Assembly (NCBI RefSeq): GCF_003289965.1
Contig: NZ_QMBQ01000013.1
Location: 62,001-126,000, forward strand
DNA length: 64,000 bases
DNA from: Mesorhizobium atlanticum
Lineage (GTDB): Bacteria > Pseudomonadota > Alphaproteobacteria > Rhizobiales > Rhizobiaceae
Direction of reading: 5' to 3'
In this document: one piece after another, positions 17,571-26,911 of the stretch
How the letters are laid out: every line of letters starts with the position of its first letter
Numbering within the stretch: position 1 is the first letter of the stretch
The notes under the pieces: generated by a model
Databases searched by the model: none
What the model was told of the DNA's origin: nothing
The model's input: the letters and a program-made list of their open reading frames with translations, nothing else
Position numbers and translations under genes: made by a program

Positions 17571-17902
17571 TCCGGTACCCACCGGTGAGATATCCACCTA
17601 TCCACACGGCGCTTCCTGCCGGCGAGTGTACAAGCGAGGGCCACTTTTGCAACGGCCGAGGCCAACCTCAGGGAGGGTGTCCAGCGGGTTTCCTCACGGA
17701 ACTGCTAAAAAAGGCGAGCTGGGCAGGCCGCCGATCCTGTCAGATGCGCGGGGGCCGCCTTGACAAGCGATGGCCGTCAACTCCGCCAGCTGACCGGCGC
17801 CCCGGATCAGGAAGCGTTGCCGGGATCGTTTGCGATTGGGACGCTCTCGGGGACGGCTGAAGGCGCTTTTAGGCAGAAAGCAGCGCTGGTTGAGACGGCT
17901 GC
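17571..17902. other. intergenic region without recognised gene
   Basis: These 332 bases lie between livM (ending at 17903) and the MHYT-LytTR gene, both on the minus strand. Open frames here are only continuations of shadow frames. No convincing hairpin with a T-run and no copy of the TTTCGTG repeat was found. The promoter of the regulator gene must lie here if it is transcribed separately. Confidence 0.5.
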
Positions 17903-18877
17903 TCAACCGCGGCTGGTCCGGCTCCTCTGCAGCCAGCCGTTCAGCCCGTTCGGCCACGCTATGACGAAGACCGCCAGCAGCAGCCCAAGACCTATGTTGC
18001 GGTAGTCGGACAATTCCCGCATGCCTTCGTCGGCCAGCATCAGCACGGCGGCGCCGAGCAGCGGCCCCCATATCGAGCCGAGGCCGCCGATGACGATCAT
18101 CGCGATCAGGAACAGCAGGGTCGAGAAGGAAAACACCGTCGGGCCGACGACGCGGAAATGGATGGCGTAGAAGCCGCCTGCTATGCCGGTGAAGAAAGCG
18201 GAGACCGCGAAGATCCAGAGCTGGTATTTGAAACGGCTGATGCCGCGCGACATGGCGTAGCCGGGATTGTCGCGCAGCGCCCGGAAGGCAAGGCCGAGCG
18301 GCCCCCGGATGACGACGATCGAGATCGTCACCGCGACAGCCAGCAGCGCCAGCCCGACATAGTAGTGGGCGATGTACCATTTCGACGGGAACAGCGCGCG
18401 CAGGCCGATATCGCCGAACTGGCCGATGCCGCGCACGCCGCCGAACAGCGGCATGCAGCCGCCGACGGTGGTGAAGCAGTCTGTGTCGTTGACGATGAGC
18501 ACATACATGACCTGCGCGATCGCCAGCGTCAGCAGCGCCACATAGGGGCCGCGCAGCCGCAGGCAGGCGAGGCCGATCAGCATGCCGACCGCGACGGTGA
18601 TCACGCCGGCCATCGGGATCGCGGCAAGCATGGGCACCTTCCAGTAGAAGCCCAGCATCGCGGTTGCGTAGGCGCCGCTGGCGAACAGCGCCATCTGCGC
18701 CAGCGAGAAGATGCCGCCTATGCCGAGCACGAGGTTCCACTGCACCACAACGATCGCCCAGATGAAGAACAGCGTCGACTGGGTGATGACGTAGCGCCCG
18801 GGCATGACGATCGGCAGCGCGATGGCGAGAGCCAGGCAGACGAGACCGATCAGGATATCGCGGCGGATGGATGTCAT
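17903..18877 (-). CDS. livM: branched-chain amino acid-type ABC transporter permease (LivM family)
   Basis: This is a 324-residue multi-spanning permease. It has the LivM EAA-like loop (LAFRALRDNPGYAMSRGISRFKY) and a typical GLGSIWGPLLGA segment near the C-terminus. The ATG at 18877 overlaps the livH stop (ATGA). A longer frame reaching back to 20035 is an artefact of the livH coding region. It is the last gene of the transporter operon. The substrate is unproven: Liv-type systems also carry amides, urea or aromatic compounds. Confidence 0.9.
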   Translation of the reverse strand: MTSIRRDILIGLVCLALAIALPIVMPGRYVITQSTLFFIWAIVVVQWNLVLGIGGIFSLAQMALFASGAYATAMLGFYWKVPMLAAIPMAGVITVAVGMLIGLACLRLRGPYVALLTLAIAQVMYVLIVNDTDCFTTVGGCMPLFGGVRGIGQFGDIGLRALFPSKWYIAHYYVGLALLAVAVTISIVVIRGPLGLAFRALRDNPGYAMSRGISRFKYQLWIFAVSAFFTGIAGGFYAIHFRVVGPTVFSFSTLLFLIAMIVIGGLGSIWGPLLGAAVLMLADEGMRELSDYRNIGLGLLLAVFVIAWPNGLNGWLQRSRTSRG

Positions 18878-19752
18878 AGGCGCACCACCTGTTGTTTGCC
18901 GAACAGGCCGTAAGGCCGCCAGATGAGCACGAGGATGACGAGAAGCAGCAAGGTGGCGAAGCTCCAGCGCACGCCGAGCACATATTGCGTGGCAGCCTCG
19001 AGCAGCCCAAGCGCGATTGCCGCGATCACGGCGCCGTAGACATTGCCGAGCCCCGCGACCACGCAGACGATGAAGGCCTTCAGCATCGGGTCGCCGCCCA
19101 TCACCGGCGTCAGCGTGGCGATCGAGCTGATCATGATGCCGGAAACGGCGGCGAGCGCGCCGGAGAGCGCCAGCACCTGCGCGTAGACCCGGCCGACCCT
19201 GACGCCCATCAACTGAGCCGCCTCGCGGTTCATCGACGTGGCGCGGATGGCGCGGCCGGCGCTGGTGCGCTGCAGGAGGATGGCGACCGCCACCATCAAA
19301 ACGATGGCGACGCCAAGGATGAAGACGTTCTGCAGCGGTATGTGCACATTGCCGATGACGACCTGGCCTTCGACCGCCAGCGGCTGCGGGATCGGATAGG
19401 GTCCAAAACCCTTCAGCATCAAATTCTCGATGACGCTGCCGATGCCGATCGTGGCGATGAAGATGTTGGTCTCGAAATTCTCGGCCCTGAGCAACGGCAG
19501 GGCCGCGCTGAAATAGATCAGCAGTCCGACCAGCGCGCAGACGAAGGCGGCGGCGAGAAGCGCGAGCGCCGGATTGAGGCCGGCATGGACGATTGCCGCG
19601 TAACAGATATAGCCGCCAAGAGTCAGGATGGCGCCATGCGCCATGTTGAGCATGTTGAGCGAGCCGTAGACGAGCGACAGGCCGATGGTCGCGACCGCGT
19701 ACATGGCGCCGAGCGTCAGGCCGGAAGCGACGATCTGGATCAGGACGTCCAT
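18874..19752 (-). CDS. livH: branched-chain amino acid-type ABC transporter permease (LivH family)
   Basis: This 292-residue inner-membrane permease starts MDVLIQIVASGLTLGAMYAV, a classic LivH opening. It also has the NMAHGAILTLGGYICY motif near residue 36 and the cytoplasmic GRAIRATSMNREAAQLMGV loop that contacts the ATPases. It pairs with LivM to form the translocation path. It begins 3 bases after livF and overlaps livM. Confidence 0.92.
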   Translation of the reverse strand: MDVLIQIVASGLTLGAMYAVATIGLSLVYGSLNMLNMAHGAILTLGGYICYAAIVHAGLNPALALLAAAFVCALVGLLIYFSAALPLLRAENFETNIFIATIGIGSVIENLMLKGFGPYPIPQPLAVEGQVVIGNVHIPLQNVFILGVAIVLMVAVAILLQRTSAGRAIRATSMNREAAQLMGVRVGRVYAQVLALSGALAAVSGIMISSIATLTPVMGGDPMLKAFIVCVVAGLGNVYGAVIAAIALGLLEAATQYVLGVRWSFATLLLLVILVLIWRPYGLFGKQQVVRL

Positions 19753-19755
19753 CGC

Positions 19756-20466
19756 TCACACTCCGAGATAGGTTTCGACGATTTCCGGGCGCGCCATCAG
19801 TTCGGCGCCCAGGCCCGACCAGGCGATGCGGCCATTGTCGAGCAGGTGGATCATGTCGGCATGCTCTGCGATCCGCTCGGCATTCTCCTCGACCAGAAGA
19901 ATGGTGCGGCCCTCGCGTCTCAGGTTGAAGATGACCTCGTAGATCTGCTCGATGACGATCGGGGCCAGTCCGAGCGACGGCTCGTCCAGCATCAGCACCT
20001 CGCCGCCCGCCATCAGGCCACGGCCGATGCCGCACATGCGGCGCTCCCCGCCGGAAAGCGTGCCGGCGGTCTGGTTGCGGCGCTCCTTCAGCTTGGGCAG
20101 CAGCGCAAAGACGAAGTCGATCCGTTCGGCCAGTCCGTCGCTGTTGGCATAGGCGCCCATCAGAAGGTTCTCGTGCACGGTCATTGCCGGAAAGAGCAGG
20201 TCGCCCTGCGGAACCTGGATGACGCCGCGTTCGACGATCTGGTCGGGGCGCAGGCGGTCGATACGCGAGCCGTCGAGGCGGATCTCGCCCGACGTCACCG
20301 GGACAAGTCCGGAAATCGCCTTGAGCAGGGTGCTCTTGCCATGGCCGTTGGGGCCGACAATGGCGGTGAGCTCGCCCTTCCTTGCCGACAGTTTGATGGC
20401 GTCGAGCACGATGCGGCCGGAATAGCCGGCGCTGGCGTCGACGATCTCGAGCGCCGCTTCAGCCAT
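19756..20466 (-). CDS. livF: ABC transporter ATPase (LivF family)
   Basis: This 236-residue ATPase has Walker A GPNGHGKST, signature LSGGERRM and Walker B EVLMLDEPSLGLAP; the LAP ending is typical of LivF. ATG 20466 (MAEAALEIV) overlaps the livG stop and is preferred to an upstream start at 20523, which would add 19 unrelated residues encoded over livG. It works with LivG to power import. Confidence 0.92.
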   Translation of the reverse strand: MAEAALEIVDASAGYSGRIVLDAIKLSARKGELTAIVGPNGHGKSTLLKAISGLVPVTSGEIRLDGSRIDRLRPDQIVERGVIQVPQGDLLFPAMTVHENLLMGAYANSDGLAERIDFVFALLPKLKERRNQTAGTLSGGERRMCGIGRGLMAGGEVLMLDEPSLGLAPIVIEQIYEVIFNLRREGRTILLVEENAERIAEHADMIHLLDNGRIAWSGLGAELMARPEIVETYLGV

Positions 20467-21259
20467 GCGTGCTCTCCATGAAGGAGCGTAGCCGCTCGGA
20501 GGCGCCCTGGCCGAGATAGACATCGACTACGGTGCGGTCGTCGAGAAGCTTCGTCGGCAGGCCTTCGAAGATCTTTTCGCCGTGATGCATGATCATGATG
20601 CGGTCGGAGAGGCGCACCAGGAAGCGCATCACATGCTCGATGAGGATGATGGTGACGCCCGCCGCCTTGATGGCGCGCACGGCATCCATCACACGGTCGA
20701 CCTCGCGCGCCGTGAGGCCGCCGACCGGCTCGTCCATGAGCAGCAGTTTCGGCTTCGTCGCCATGGCGCTCGCCATCATCAGGAGCTTGCGGTCGAGCAC
20801 CGGCAGCTTGCCGGTGACCTTGTCGGCGCGGTCGGCGATGCCGAGCATTTCAAGCGCGGCATCGGCGGCCTCATGCGCCGCGCGGCCGGCGCGCAGCGTC
20901 GGCACGGCCCGATTGTTGCGGCCGAAATAGGCGCCGACCAGCACGTTCTCGCGCGCGGTCATGCTGTCGAAGCCCGCGTTGAGCTGGAACGTGCGGGCAA
21001 CGCCGGCATGACAGATCTGCTCGGGCGCATGCTTGGTGATGTCCTGGCCGTCGAGCACGATCGCGCCTTTGGTGGCCGGGTTCAGGCCCGAGATCACCTC
21101 GAACAGCGTCGTCTTGCCGGCGCCGTTCGGTCCGCCGATGCCGAGGATCTCTCCAGCCCCGACATCGAAGGACAGATCGCGGACCGCCGCGAGCGCGCCG
21201 AAGGACTTGCCGACATGCCTGCACGACAGCAAGGGCGTCGCGGCGGCGTCTCCCGTCAT
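20459..21259 (-). CDS. livG: ABC transporter ATPase (LivG family)
   Basis: This 266-residue ATPase has Walker A GGPNGAGKTT and Walker B LLLMDEPVGGL. The signature position reads PVLDRKLLMMASAMAT, so the usual LSGG core is not evident (it reads LDRK). This is a deviation from canonical LivG, where LSYGQQR is common. The long insertion before it and the C-terminal MHHGEKIFEGLP are typical of LivG. It lies 4 bases downstream of the binding-protein gene and overlaps livF. Confidence 0.88.
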   Translation of the reverse strand: MTGDAAATPLLSCRHVGKSFGALAAVRDLSFDVGAGEILGIGGPNGAGKTTLFEVISGLNPATKGAIVLDGQDITKHAPEQICHAGVARTFQLNAGFDSMTARENVLVGAYFGRNNRAVPTLRAGRAAHEAADAALEMLGIADRADKVTGKLPVLDRKLLMMASAMATKPKLLLMDEPVGGLTAREVDRVMDAVRAIKAAGVTIILIEHVMRFLVRLSDRIMIMHHGEKIFEGLPTKLLDDRTVVDVYLGQGASERLRSFMESTHG

Positions 21260-21263
21260 CCGG

Positions 21264-22613
21264 CTAGGCCTTGATCCATGGCGGCATCATGAACTTGGTC
21301 GTGCCGTATGGCGCCGGTGCGATCAGGCCGGGGCCCTTGGTGTAGTCCTGGATCTGCAGGAACTGATGCGGCATGCCGAGTGATGAATCGTTGACCTGGG
21401 TCGGATAGGTGTAGGCGGCATTCTCGAGCGGCATGAAGCGGGTCGTGCCGGTCACGCCGCGCCATATCATCGAGCTCATTCGGGCTGCAACCTTGCGGTT
21501 CTGGTCGTTGTTGCCGGGTTCGCCCGTGCCGCCGGCAAGGGCCGCCGCGGTCGCCCAGACATAAGCGCCGTCATAGGGCTGCGCGCCGGAATTGTGACCG
21601 GCGTTGGGGCCGAACTTTTCCTTGTAGCGCTTCTCGAAGGCGGTGCCGATCTCGTCCTGCAGCGCGCCGACGACGGTCGCATAGATGATGCCGTTGGCCG
21701 CCTGCTTGGCGATGTCGCGGAAGGCCGGAATCGACGGGCCGTATTGCATATAAACCAGGCTCGGCGTCGGGTTCGAGGCGAATTGCAGCGCGAACTGCCC
21801 GAGATCGGCGGGCAGGAAGTGGGTGATGCAGATCACCGCCGGGGGATCCTGGCGGATCTTGGCCAGCGTCGGGCCCCATTCGGAGGCCGGCACGCTGACG
21901 GTCTCGAACAGGCTGATGTCCCAGCCGTAGCTCTTGGCCTGTTCCTTGACGGCGTTGGCGATGTTGGAGGCATAGACGCCGGCCGACAGGATCACCGCCA
22001 TCTTGTTGTTCTTGCGCTTCCACTCGCCGTTCTCCTCCAGCCCCTGCAGGAACTTCAGGAAACCGGGGCCATACCAGTATTCGGCCGGGTCGCCCTGGAA
22101 GGAACCCCAGTAGCGGTCCGGGTTGGACTTCACCAGATTGTTGTGGCCGATCGTGGTGTCGTAGTGGACATAGATGATGCCGTTGTCGGCGGCGACTTCC
22201 TGGATCGCGGCGCCGGATCCGATGTTGTAGCCGTTGAGGATCGCATGCACGCCATGCCGGTCGACGAGGCGCTGCGCCGCCTGCACATTGGTGGCGTCGC
22301 CCATCTGCGCGGTGTCCTCGAAGGACGGCTCCAGCGGCCGGCCGAGGATGCCGCCCAGCGCGTTGATCTCCTCGCAGGCAAGCGTCAGGCCGTTCTTGAA
22401 CTCGATGCCGTCGGGCGCGGCGAAGTCGGTGGTCGGCCCGCACTGGCCGACCGGGATCGGATCGCCTTCGGCGCGCGCCTCGTTGTTCATCGCAAGGAGC
22501 ATGGCCGGCATGCCTGTCAGCGTCGCGGCGGTTGCAAGCCCGCCCTTGATCAGGAAGTTGCGGCGGGAGCCGGCAATCACATTCGGCGTGGTTAGTTTCG
22601 AACTGCGCTTCAT
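21264..22613 (-). CDS. periplasmic substrate-binding protein, Liv/amide family
   Basis: This is a 449-residue type I periplasmic binding protein (LivJ/AmiC-like). The N-terminus carries a twin-arginine-type signal, SRRNFLIKGGLATAATL, ending near ARA-EG, so Tat export is predicted. The mature protein has the ligand-binding pattern GIEFKNGLTLACEEINALGG. It supplies substrate to LivHMGF. The gene is 24 bases downstream of an HDAC-like deacetylase gene on the same strand. The ligand may therefore be an acetylated amine or amide rather than leucine; this is inference from context. Confidence 0.9.
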   Translation of the reverse strand: MKRSSKLTTPNVIAGSRRNFLIKGGLATAATLTGMPAMLLAMNNEARAEGDPIPVGQCGPTTDFAAPDGIEFKNGLTLACEEINALGGILGRPLEPSFEDTAQMGDATNVQAAQRLVDRHGVHAILNGYNIGSGAAIQEVAADNGIIYVHYDTTIGHNNLVKSNPDRYWGSFQGDPAEYWYGPGFLKFLQGLEENGEWKRKNNKMAVILSAGVYASNIANAVKEQAKSYGWDISLFETVSVPASEWGPTLAKIRQDPPAVICITHFLPADLGQFALQFASNPTPSLVYMQYGPSIPAFRDIAKQAANGIIYATVVGALQDEIGTAFEKRYKEKFGPNAGHNSGAQPYDGAYVWATAAALAGGTGEPGNNDQNRKVAARMSSMIWRGVTGTTRFMPLENAAYTYPTQVNDSSLGMPHQFLQIQDYTKGPGLIAPAPYGTTKFMMPPWIKA

Positions 22614-22637
22614 CTCGATTCCCCTTGTAAGTTCTTG

Positions 22638-23738
22638 TCAGTTTATGTTTTTGACCAGTTCGGCTGCCTGGTCGATGATGGCCGTCTGATGCGGCTGAGC
22701 CGACATTCCACCCCATTGTCCCATCAGCTGGTCCCACGGGTCCTCGACGCCCGTGCGGTGTCCGCAAAGCTCCTCGATCACGGCGAGGCCGCAATAAGGC
22801 ACGTACATTTCGGAGTAGCCGCCCTCATGCGTCATCACCAGGCGCCCGCCGCACAGCGCGCGCGCCGCGTCGAGCAGCATGCGCGCCAGCCTGCGATAGC
22901 CGCTGGAATTCATCAGCATGCGCCCCATCGGATCGACGCCGGAAGCGTCGAAGCCCGAGGGCACGACGATCAGCTCCGGCTTGAAACGCGTCAGCGCCGG
23001 GATCACCACGCGCTCGAACGCAGCGGCGTAAGCGCCCGGACCGGACCCAGGCGGCAGCGGGACGTTGATGTTGAAACCCTTGCCCTTGCCCTCGCCGTTC
23101 TCGGCGATCGCGCCGGAATTGGCCGGGAACAGATTGTCCTGATGCAGCGAGATCGAAAGCACGCTCGGATCGTCGTAGAAGATCGACTGCGTGCCATTGC
23201 CGTGATGCACGTCCCAGTCGACGGTCGCGATCCGCGTCAGCCCGTGCAACTGCTGCGCATGGCGGATGGCGATGGCGGCGTTCGAGAACAGGCAGAAGCC
23301 CATGCCGACATCGGCGGTGGCGTGATGACCTGGCGGGCGGATCAGCGCATAGGCGTTGTCGACCTCGCCGGTGATGACGGCCTCCATCGCCTTGATGGCG
23401 CCGCCGGCGGCCAGGAGCGCGATCTCATAGCTGCCGGCGCCGAGCGGCGTCAGCGCGCTGGCGTCGCCATAGCCGCGGTCGCTTATCTCCCTGATCTTGG
23501 CGATATGCGCCGGCGTATGGACCCGCGACAGCTCCTCGACGGTGGCGCGCCTCGGCTTGATGGTGACCAGATGGTCGAGGATGCCGCTCACTTCCAGGAG
23601 GTTGCGCAGGCGACGCTTGGTCTCGGGATTTTCGGCATGTGTGCCGGGCTGGACCGTTAGGCTCGGCGGGAAGACCTGGTTCCAGTTCCAGGTGTTGTGC
23701 CAAAGATAAAGTTCGTGGAAAACGAAACCAGTCGCCAT
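22638..23738 (-). CDS. class II histone deacetylase-family / acetylpolyamine amidohydrolase
   Basis: This is a 366-residue zinc hydrolase of the arginase-deacetylase fold. Catalytic and metal motifs are intact: RPPGHHA (general base His pair), DWDVHHGNGTQ (zinc Asp and His), GFDAS (zinc Asp) and EGGYS. It is cytoplasmic, without a signal peptide. The bacterial relatives deacetylate polyamines or other small N-acetyl amines and amides. It is the first gene before the Tat-exported binding protein and the Liv permeases, suggesting import followed by deacetylation. The upstream gap holds GGGTGG repeats. Confidence 0.9.
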   Translation of the reverse strand: MATGFVFHELYLWHNTWNWNQVFPPSLTVQPGTHAENPETKRRLRNLLEVSGILDHLVTIKPRRATVEELSRVHTPAHIAKIREISDRGYGDASALTPLGAGSYEIALLAAGGAIKAMEAVITGEVDNAYALIRPPGHHATADVGMGFCLFSNAAIAIRHAQQLHGLTRIATVDWDVHHGNGTQSIFYDDPSVLSISLHQDNLFPANSGAIAENGEGKGKGFNINVPLPPGSGPGAYAAAFERVVIPALTRFKPELIVVPSGFDASGVDPMGRMLMNSSGYRRLARMLLDAARALCGGRLVMTHEGGYSEMYVPYCGLAVIEELCGHRTGVEDPWDQLMGQWGGMSAQPHQTAIIDQAAELVKNIN

Positions 23739-23810
23739 GCGGCTCCACCCAGCATATCTCGGCCGGATGATGACCCGCTACATTAGCGCTGTCCCGACAC
23801 CTTCGGGTAA

Positions 23811-23850
23811 CGGGTGGTTTTTTGAGTCCACCCATTCGGGTGGTTCTTGT
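23811..23850. promoter_or_regulatory. GGGTGG direct/inverted repeat upstream of the deacetylase-liv operon
   Basis: CGGGTGGTTTTTTG at 23811-23824 and CGGGTGGTTCTTG at 23837-23849 form a direct repeat 26 bases apart. Between them CCACCC (23828-23833) pairs with GGGTGG (23838-23843) around an ATTC loop. This lies about 70-130 bases upstream of the deacetylase ATG and just after the LuxR stop. It could be an operator, for the neighbouring MalT-like regulator for instance, or a weak terminator. MalT-family activators recognise short G-rich repeats. Confidence 0.4.
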
Positions 23851-23856
23851 CGCGGC

Positions 23857-23882
23857 GCAATTCCAGGCTGAAGATTGCTCTA
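23857..23882. repeat. degenerate copy of the GCAATT...ATTGCTCTA palindromic repeat
   Basis: GCAATT at 23857 and ATTGCTCTA at 23874-23882 resemble the two ends of the longer palindromic repeat at 33687-33733, with the central part shortened. As there, the last three bases form the stop codon of a minus-strand gene. Confidence 0.4.
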
Positions 23883-26675
23883 GCCCGCCAATTGCCGTTC
23901 GGTGGCGGCGTCGAGCCCGATTTCCTTCAGCTTGAGGACCGCCTCCGTGCGGCTGGAGACGCCGAGCTTGCCGAAGATGTTCTTCAGGTGCCACTTCACC
24001 GTGTCGGGCGCCATGGACAGCGTCTCGGCCAACTGGCGGTTGGTATAGGCGCGCAGAAGCAGGGCGGCGACATCGGTTTCCTTGCTGCTCAGCATCTGCT
24101 TCTTTCCGACGATTGCTATCGGGCGCGTCCGTTCGGGCGCGGTCTTGCCCAGCTCGCGCAAAAGCGTGTCGACAAAGGTGGCGGTGCTCGAATTGCGCGA
24201 CCAGGCCGGAATTCGTGAGCGGGCGAATTCGAGCACCTCGCGCATCGGAAGGCCCTCATCGATGAGGGAGCGCAATGCGTTCTGCGGCAGCGCCAAAGTG
24301 ACGACGTCGACCGCTGCCGCCAGGGCCAGCAGCGTTTCGCCCGCGCTGTGCGCGGCGATGGCGACAAGCGCCCGCACCTGCATGAAGCCGCGCAGGCGGC
24401 CGTCGCGGCGCATGCGTTCGGCGATACGGTCGAGCACGGCGATGGCCTTCGCCGGGTGGCCTTCGGCGATCAGCACGCGCGCGGCGCCGATATGGGCATA
24501 TTCGTCGAGCGGATGGATCGGGGCCGGCCGGCTTTCGGCCGAAGGCTCGATGCCGCGCGAGCGCAGCGCCAGCCGGGCGGCGCGGACGTCGCCGCGCGAC
24601 AACAGCAGCCGCACCCGCTCGTTCAGCGCCGCGGCCGTCAGCCGGCGGTAGCGCTTCTCGATGCCCAGCCGTTCGGCGCGTTCGAGGAAGACGATGGCCT
24701 CGTCGTGCCGCCCATGCGCGGCCGAGAGCCGCGCCAGGTGCAGCTTGCAGGCCATCTCGTGCACGACCAGTCCGCATTCCTCGATGATCTGCCGATGCTG
24801 GTGCAGGATGCGCTCGGCGCCCTGCAGGTCGTTCCACTCATAGGCGAGCTCGACATGGAAGATCGCCGTCATCGCTTCCGTGTAGGAGCCGGATCCCAGG
24901 CGCTCGCGGGCGAGTCGGCAGGCGCGGTCGAGCAATTGGTGCGCCTCGGCGAGGTTGCCGGCGGAAATCTCGACCAGCCCCAGCAAGAGGTCGCAGTAGA
25001 CGATCCCGAAGACGGAATTGGCGGCGGCGTGATGGTCGCGCGCCGCGAGGCTGCGCAGGCGCGCGGCGTCCAACTCGCCAAGCGAATAGTGGCTGAAGGC
25101 GCAGATATTGGCGAGCGTGCCGCGCGCGAAGGGCTCGTCTTCGGGAAAATCCGCCAGCCAGCGCGAGGCGACGCGGGTCGCGGTGCGGGAACGGTCGGTG
25201 GCGCTGATGACGCCAGCCGTCAGCGTCTGCAGCTCGGCCTTGAGCGAGCGGGTGGTCGCGCGGTCGATCTCGCCGCGCTCGGCAAGCTGCCCGATCAGGG
25301 TCTTGGCCTGCTTGAGGATGCGGACCGCCTGGCGTGGCCGGCTCATGTGGAACTGCGCCCAGACGCGGGCAAGGAGCAGGCGGGGGCGGGCGGCGATGAG
25401 GTCCGCCGGAAGCTGGTTCAGCCACTCCGTCAGCTTGGGGATGTGGCCCTGCATGGTCAGCGGCATGGCGCATTCCTCGACCAGGCGCGCCGCATGGTCG
25501 GCGTCGCCGCTGGCGAGCGCGTGGTCGACCGCGTCGGAGATATAGCCTCGGGCCGCCAGCCAGGCGGCGGCTGAGCGATGCAGGTCCCTGAATGTCTCCG
25601 GCGCCCAGCCATCCAGCCTGTTGCGCAGGAACTCCGAGAACAGGTGGTGATAGCGGAACCATTGTCCCGTGGAATCGAGCGCGATGAGGAAAAGGTTCGA
25701 GTGCTCGATGGTCGCCAGCGCCGCGGCGCAGTCCCGTCCCGGACAGACCGCCTCGACGAGGCCCAGGCAGAAGCGGTCGAGGATCGAGGTCCTGAGCAGG
25801 AAATCCTGGATCTCTGGCGCCTGCCGGGCGAGCACGTCGTGGGTCAGGAACATCGCCACGTCGCGCTGGCTGCCGGAAAATTCGGCGATGAAAGCTTCTC
25901 TCGATCCCTCATGCGCCAACGCCAGCGCGGCAAGCTGCAGGCCGGCCGGCCAGCCTTCGGTCTTGTGGTGAAGCGCCACCATGGCCGAGACCGCGAGGTC
26001 GAGGCCGCAGACATTGGCAAGATAGTCCTCGGTCTCCTCGAGCGAAAAGCGCAGGTCGCTGTCGCCGAGGCTGACGACGTGCCCCTTCATCTTCATATGG
26101 GCGAGCTCGAGCGGCAGCTCGCCACGGGTTGCGAGCACGATGCGCAAGGCGGGCGGGGCATAGGCGACCAGCATGTTGATGCAGGCGGCGATCTCGCCGG
26201 AGACGATCAGATGCGCGTCGTCGAGGACGAGGTAGATCGGCGCGGCGCGGCGCGACAATTGGTTGATGATGGCGGTAAGGATGGAATCGACCGGAGTCAC
26301 CGGGCTGGAGTCGATCAGCGATTCCGCGTTGCCGGCAATGTCGGGGTCGACGCGATGGAAGGCGGCGGCGAGGTATTTGAGGAAGCGGGCGAGATCGTTG
26401 TCCAGCCGGTCGATCGACAGCCAGGCGACCTGGGCGATGCCGCCGGATATGCCGGCCGCCCATTGCGAGAGCAGGGTCGATTTGCCGAAGCCGGCGGGCG
26501 AGGTCACCACCGTCAGCTTCCCCGCGGTCGCGGCATCCAGGGTGCGCAGCAGCCGCGGTCTTTGAACAAGGGCGTCGCGCAAATGAGGCGGCTGGAGCTT
26601 CGTCTCTATCAGCATCTGGTTCTCGACGGCTGCTTTCGGCGCTTTTAATAAACGCGCAGTGCGGCGCGGAGGCAA
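23880..26675 (-). CDS. large MalT-like LuxR-family transcriptional regulator
   Basis: This protein of up to 931 residues is a STAND-type regulator. It has an N-terminal NTPase with P-loop PAGFGKST near residue 60 and Walker B-like LVLDDAH. A long helical-repeat sensor region follows, then a C-terminal LuxR helix-turn-helix (LSSKETDVAALL, TVKWHLKNIFGKLGV). ATG 26675 gives the longest protein; ATG 26615 (MLIETKLQPP) matches the usual start of the family and is a real alternative. Members activate by binding an inducer and ATP. It lies upstream of, and codirectional with, the deacetylase-liv operon, its likely target, and divergent from the caspase gene. Confidence 0.88.
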   Translation of the reverse strand: MPPRRTARLLKAPKAAVENQMLIETKLQPPHLRDALVQRPRLLRTLDAATAGKLTVVTSPAGFGKSTLLSQWAAGISGGIAQVAWLSIDRLDNDLARFLKYLAAAFHRVDPDIAGNAESLIDSSPVTPVDSILTAIINQLSRRAAPIYLVLDDAHLIVSGEIAACINMLVAYAPPALRIVLATRGELPLELAHMKMKGHVVSLGDSDLRFSLEETEDYLANVCGLDLAVSAMVALHHKTEGWPAGLQLAALALAHEGSREAFIAEFSGSQRDVAMFLTHDVLARQAPEIQDFLLRTSILDRFCLGLVEAVCPGRDCAAALATIEHSNLFLIALDSTGQWFRYHHLFSEFLRNRLDGWAPETFRDLHRSAAAWLAARGYISDAVDHALASGDADHAARLVEECAMPLTMQGHIPKLTEWLNQLPADLIAARPRLLLARVWAQFHMSRPRQAVRILKQAKTLIGQLAERGEIDRATTRSLKAELQTLTAGVISATDRSRTATRVASRWLADFPEDEPFARGTLANICAFSHYSLGELDAARLRSLAARDHHAAANSVFGIVYCDLLLGLVEISAGNLAEAHQLLDRACRLARERLGSGSYTEAMTAIFHVELAYEWNDLQGAERILHQHRQIIEECGLVVHEMACKLHLARLSAAHGRHDEAIVFLERAERLGIEKRYRRLTAAALNERVRLLLSRGDVRAARLALRSRGIEPSAESRPAPIHPLDEYAHIGAARVLIAEGHPAKAIAVLDRIAERMRRDGRLRGFMQVRALVAIAAHSAGETLLALAAAVDVVTLALPQNALRSLIDEGLPMREVLEFARSRIPAWSRNSSTATFVDTLLRELGKTAPERTRPIAIVGKKQMLSSKETDVAALLLRAYTNRQLAETLSMAPDTVKWHLKNIFGKLGVSSRTEAVLKLKEIGLDAATERQLAG

Positions 26676-26911
26676 TGGCCGGGCTGGGAGCGCGCCAATG
26701 ATCGCGATCCGGTTCGTTGTTCGAATCCGTTCCGTCGTTGCGGTGCCGAAGCCACTGCGGTAAACTTACGCGGATTGGACGATACGCATGCATCCTGTCG
26801 TTAGTGCAAGGGTTCCATCCCGCCCGGTCGGATTGTGAACTCTTTAACAGACCTCCGCGTCGCAAGCTGAATTCTTGTGGCCGACAGGTCATAGCGGTTA
26901 GGGATTTTGCC

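Noticed and set aside
17694..20035. Long frames crossing livM and livH
   Set aside because: They fuse the real frame of one permease with an off-frame reading of the other; both permeases have proper starts and overlap as ATGA.
26717..26911. Upstream extension of the first caspase gene
   Set aside because: The extension has no homology pattern and would bury the clear signal peptide that begins at 26912.
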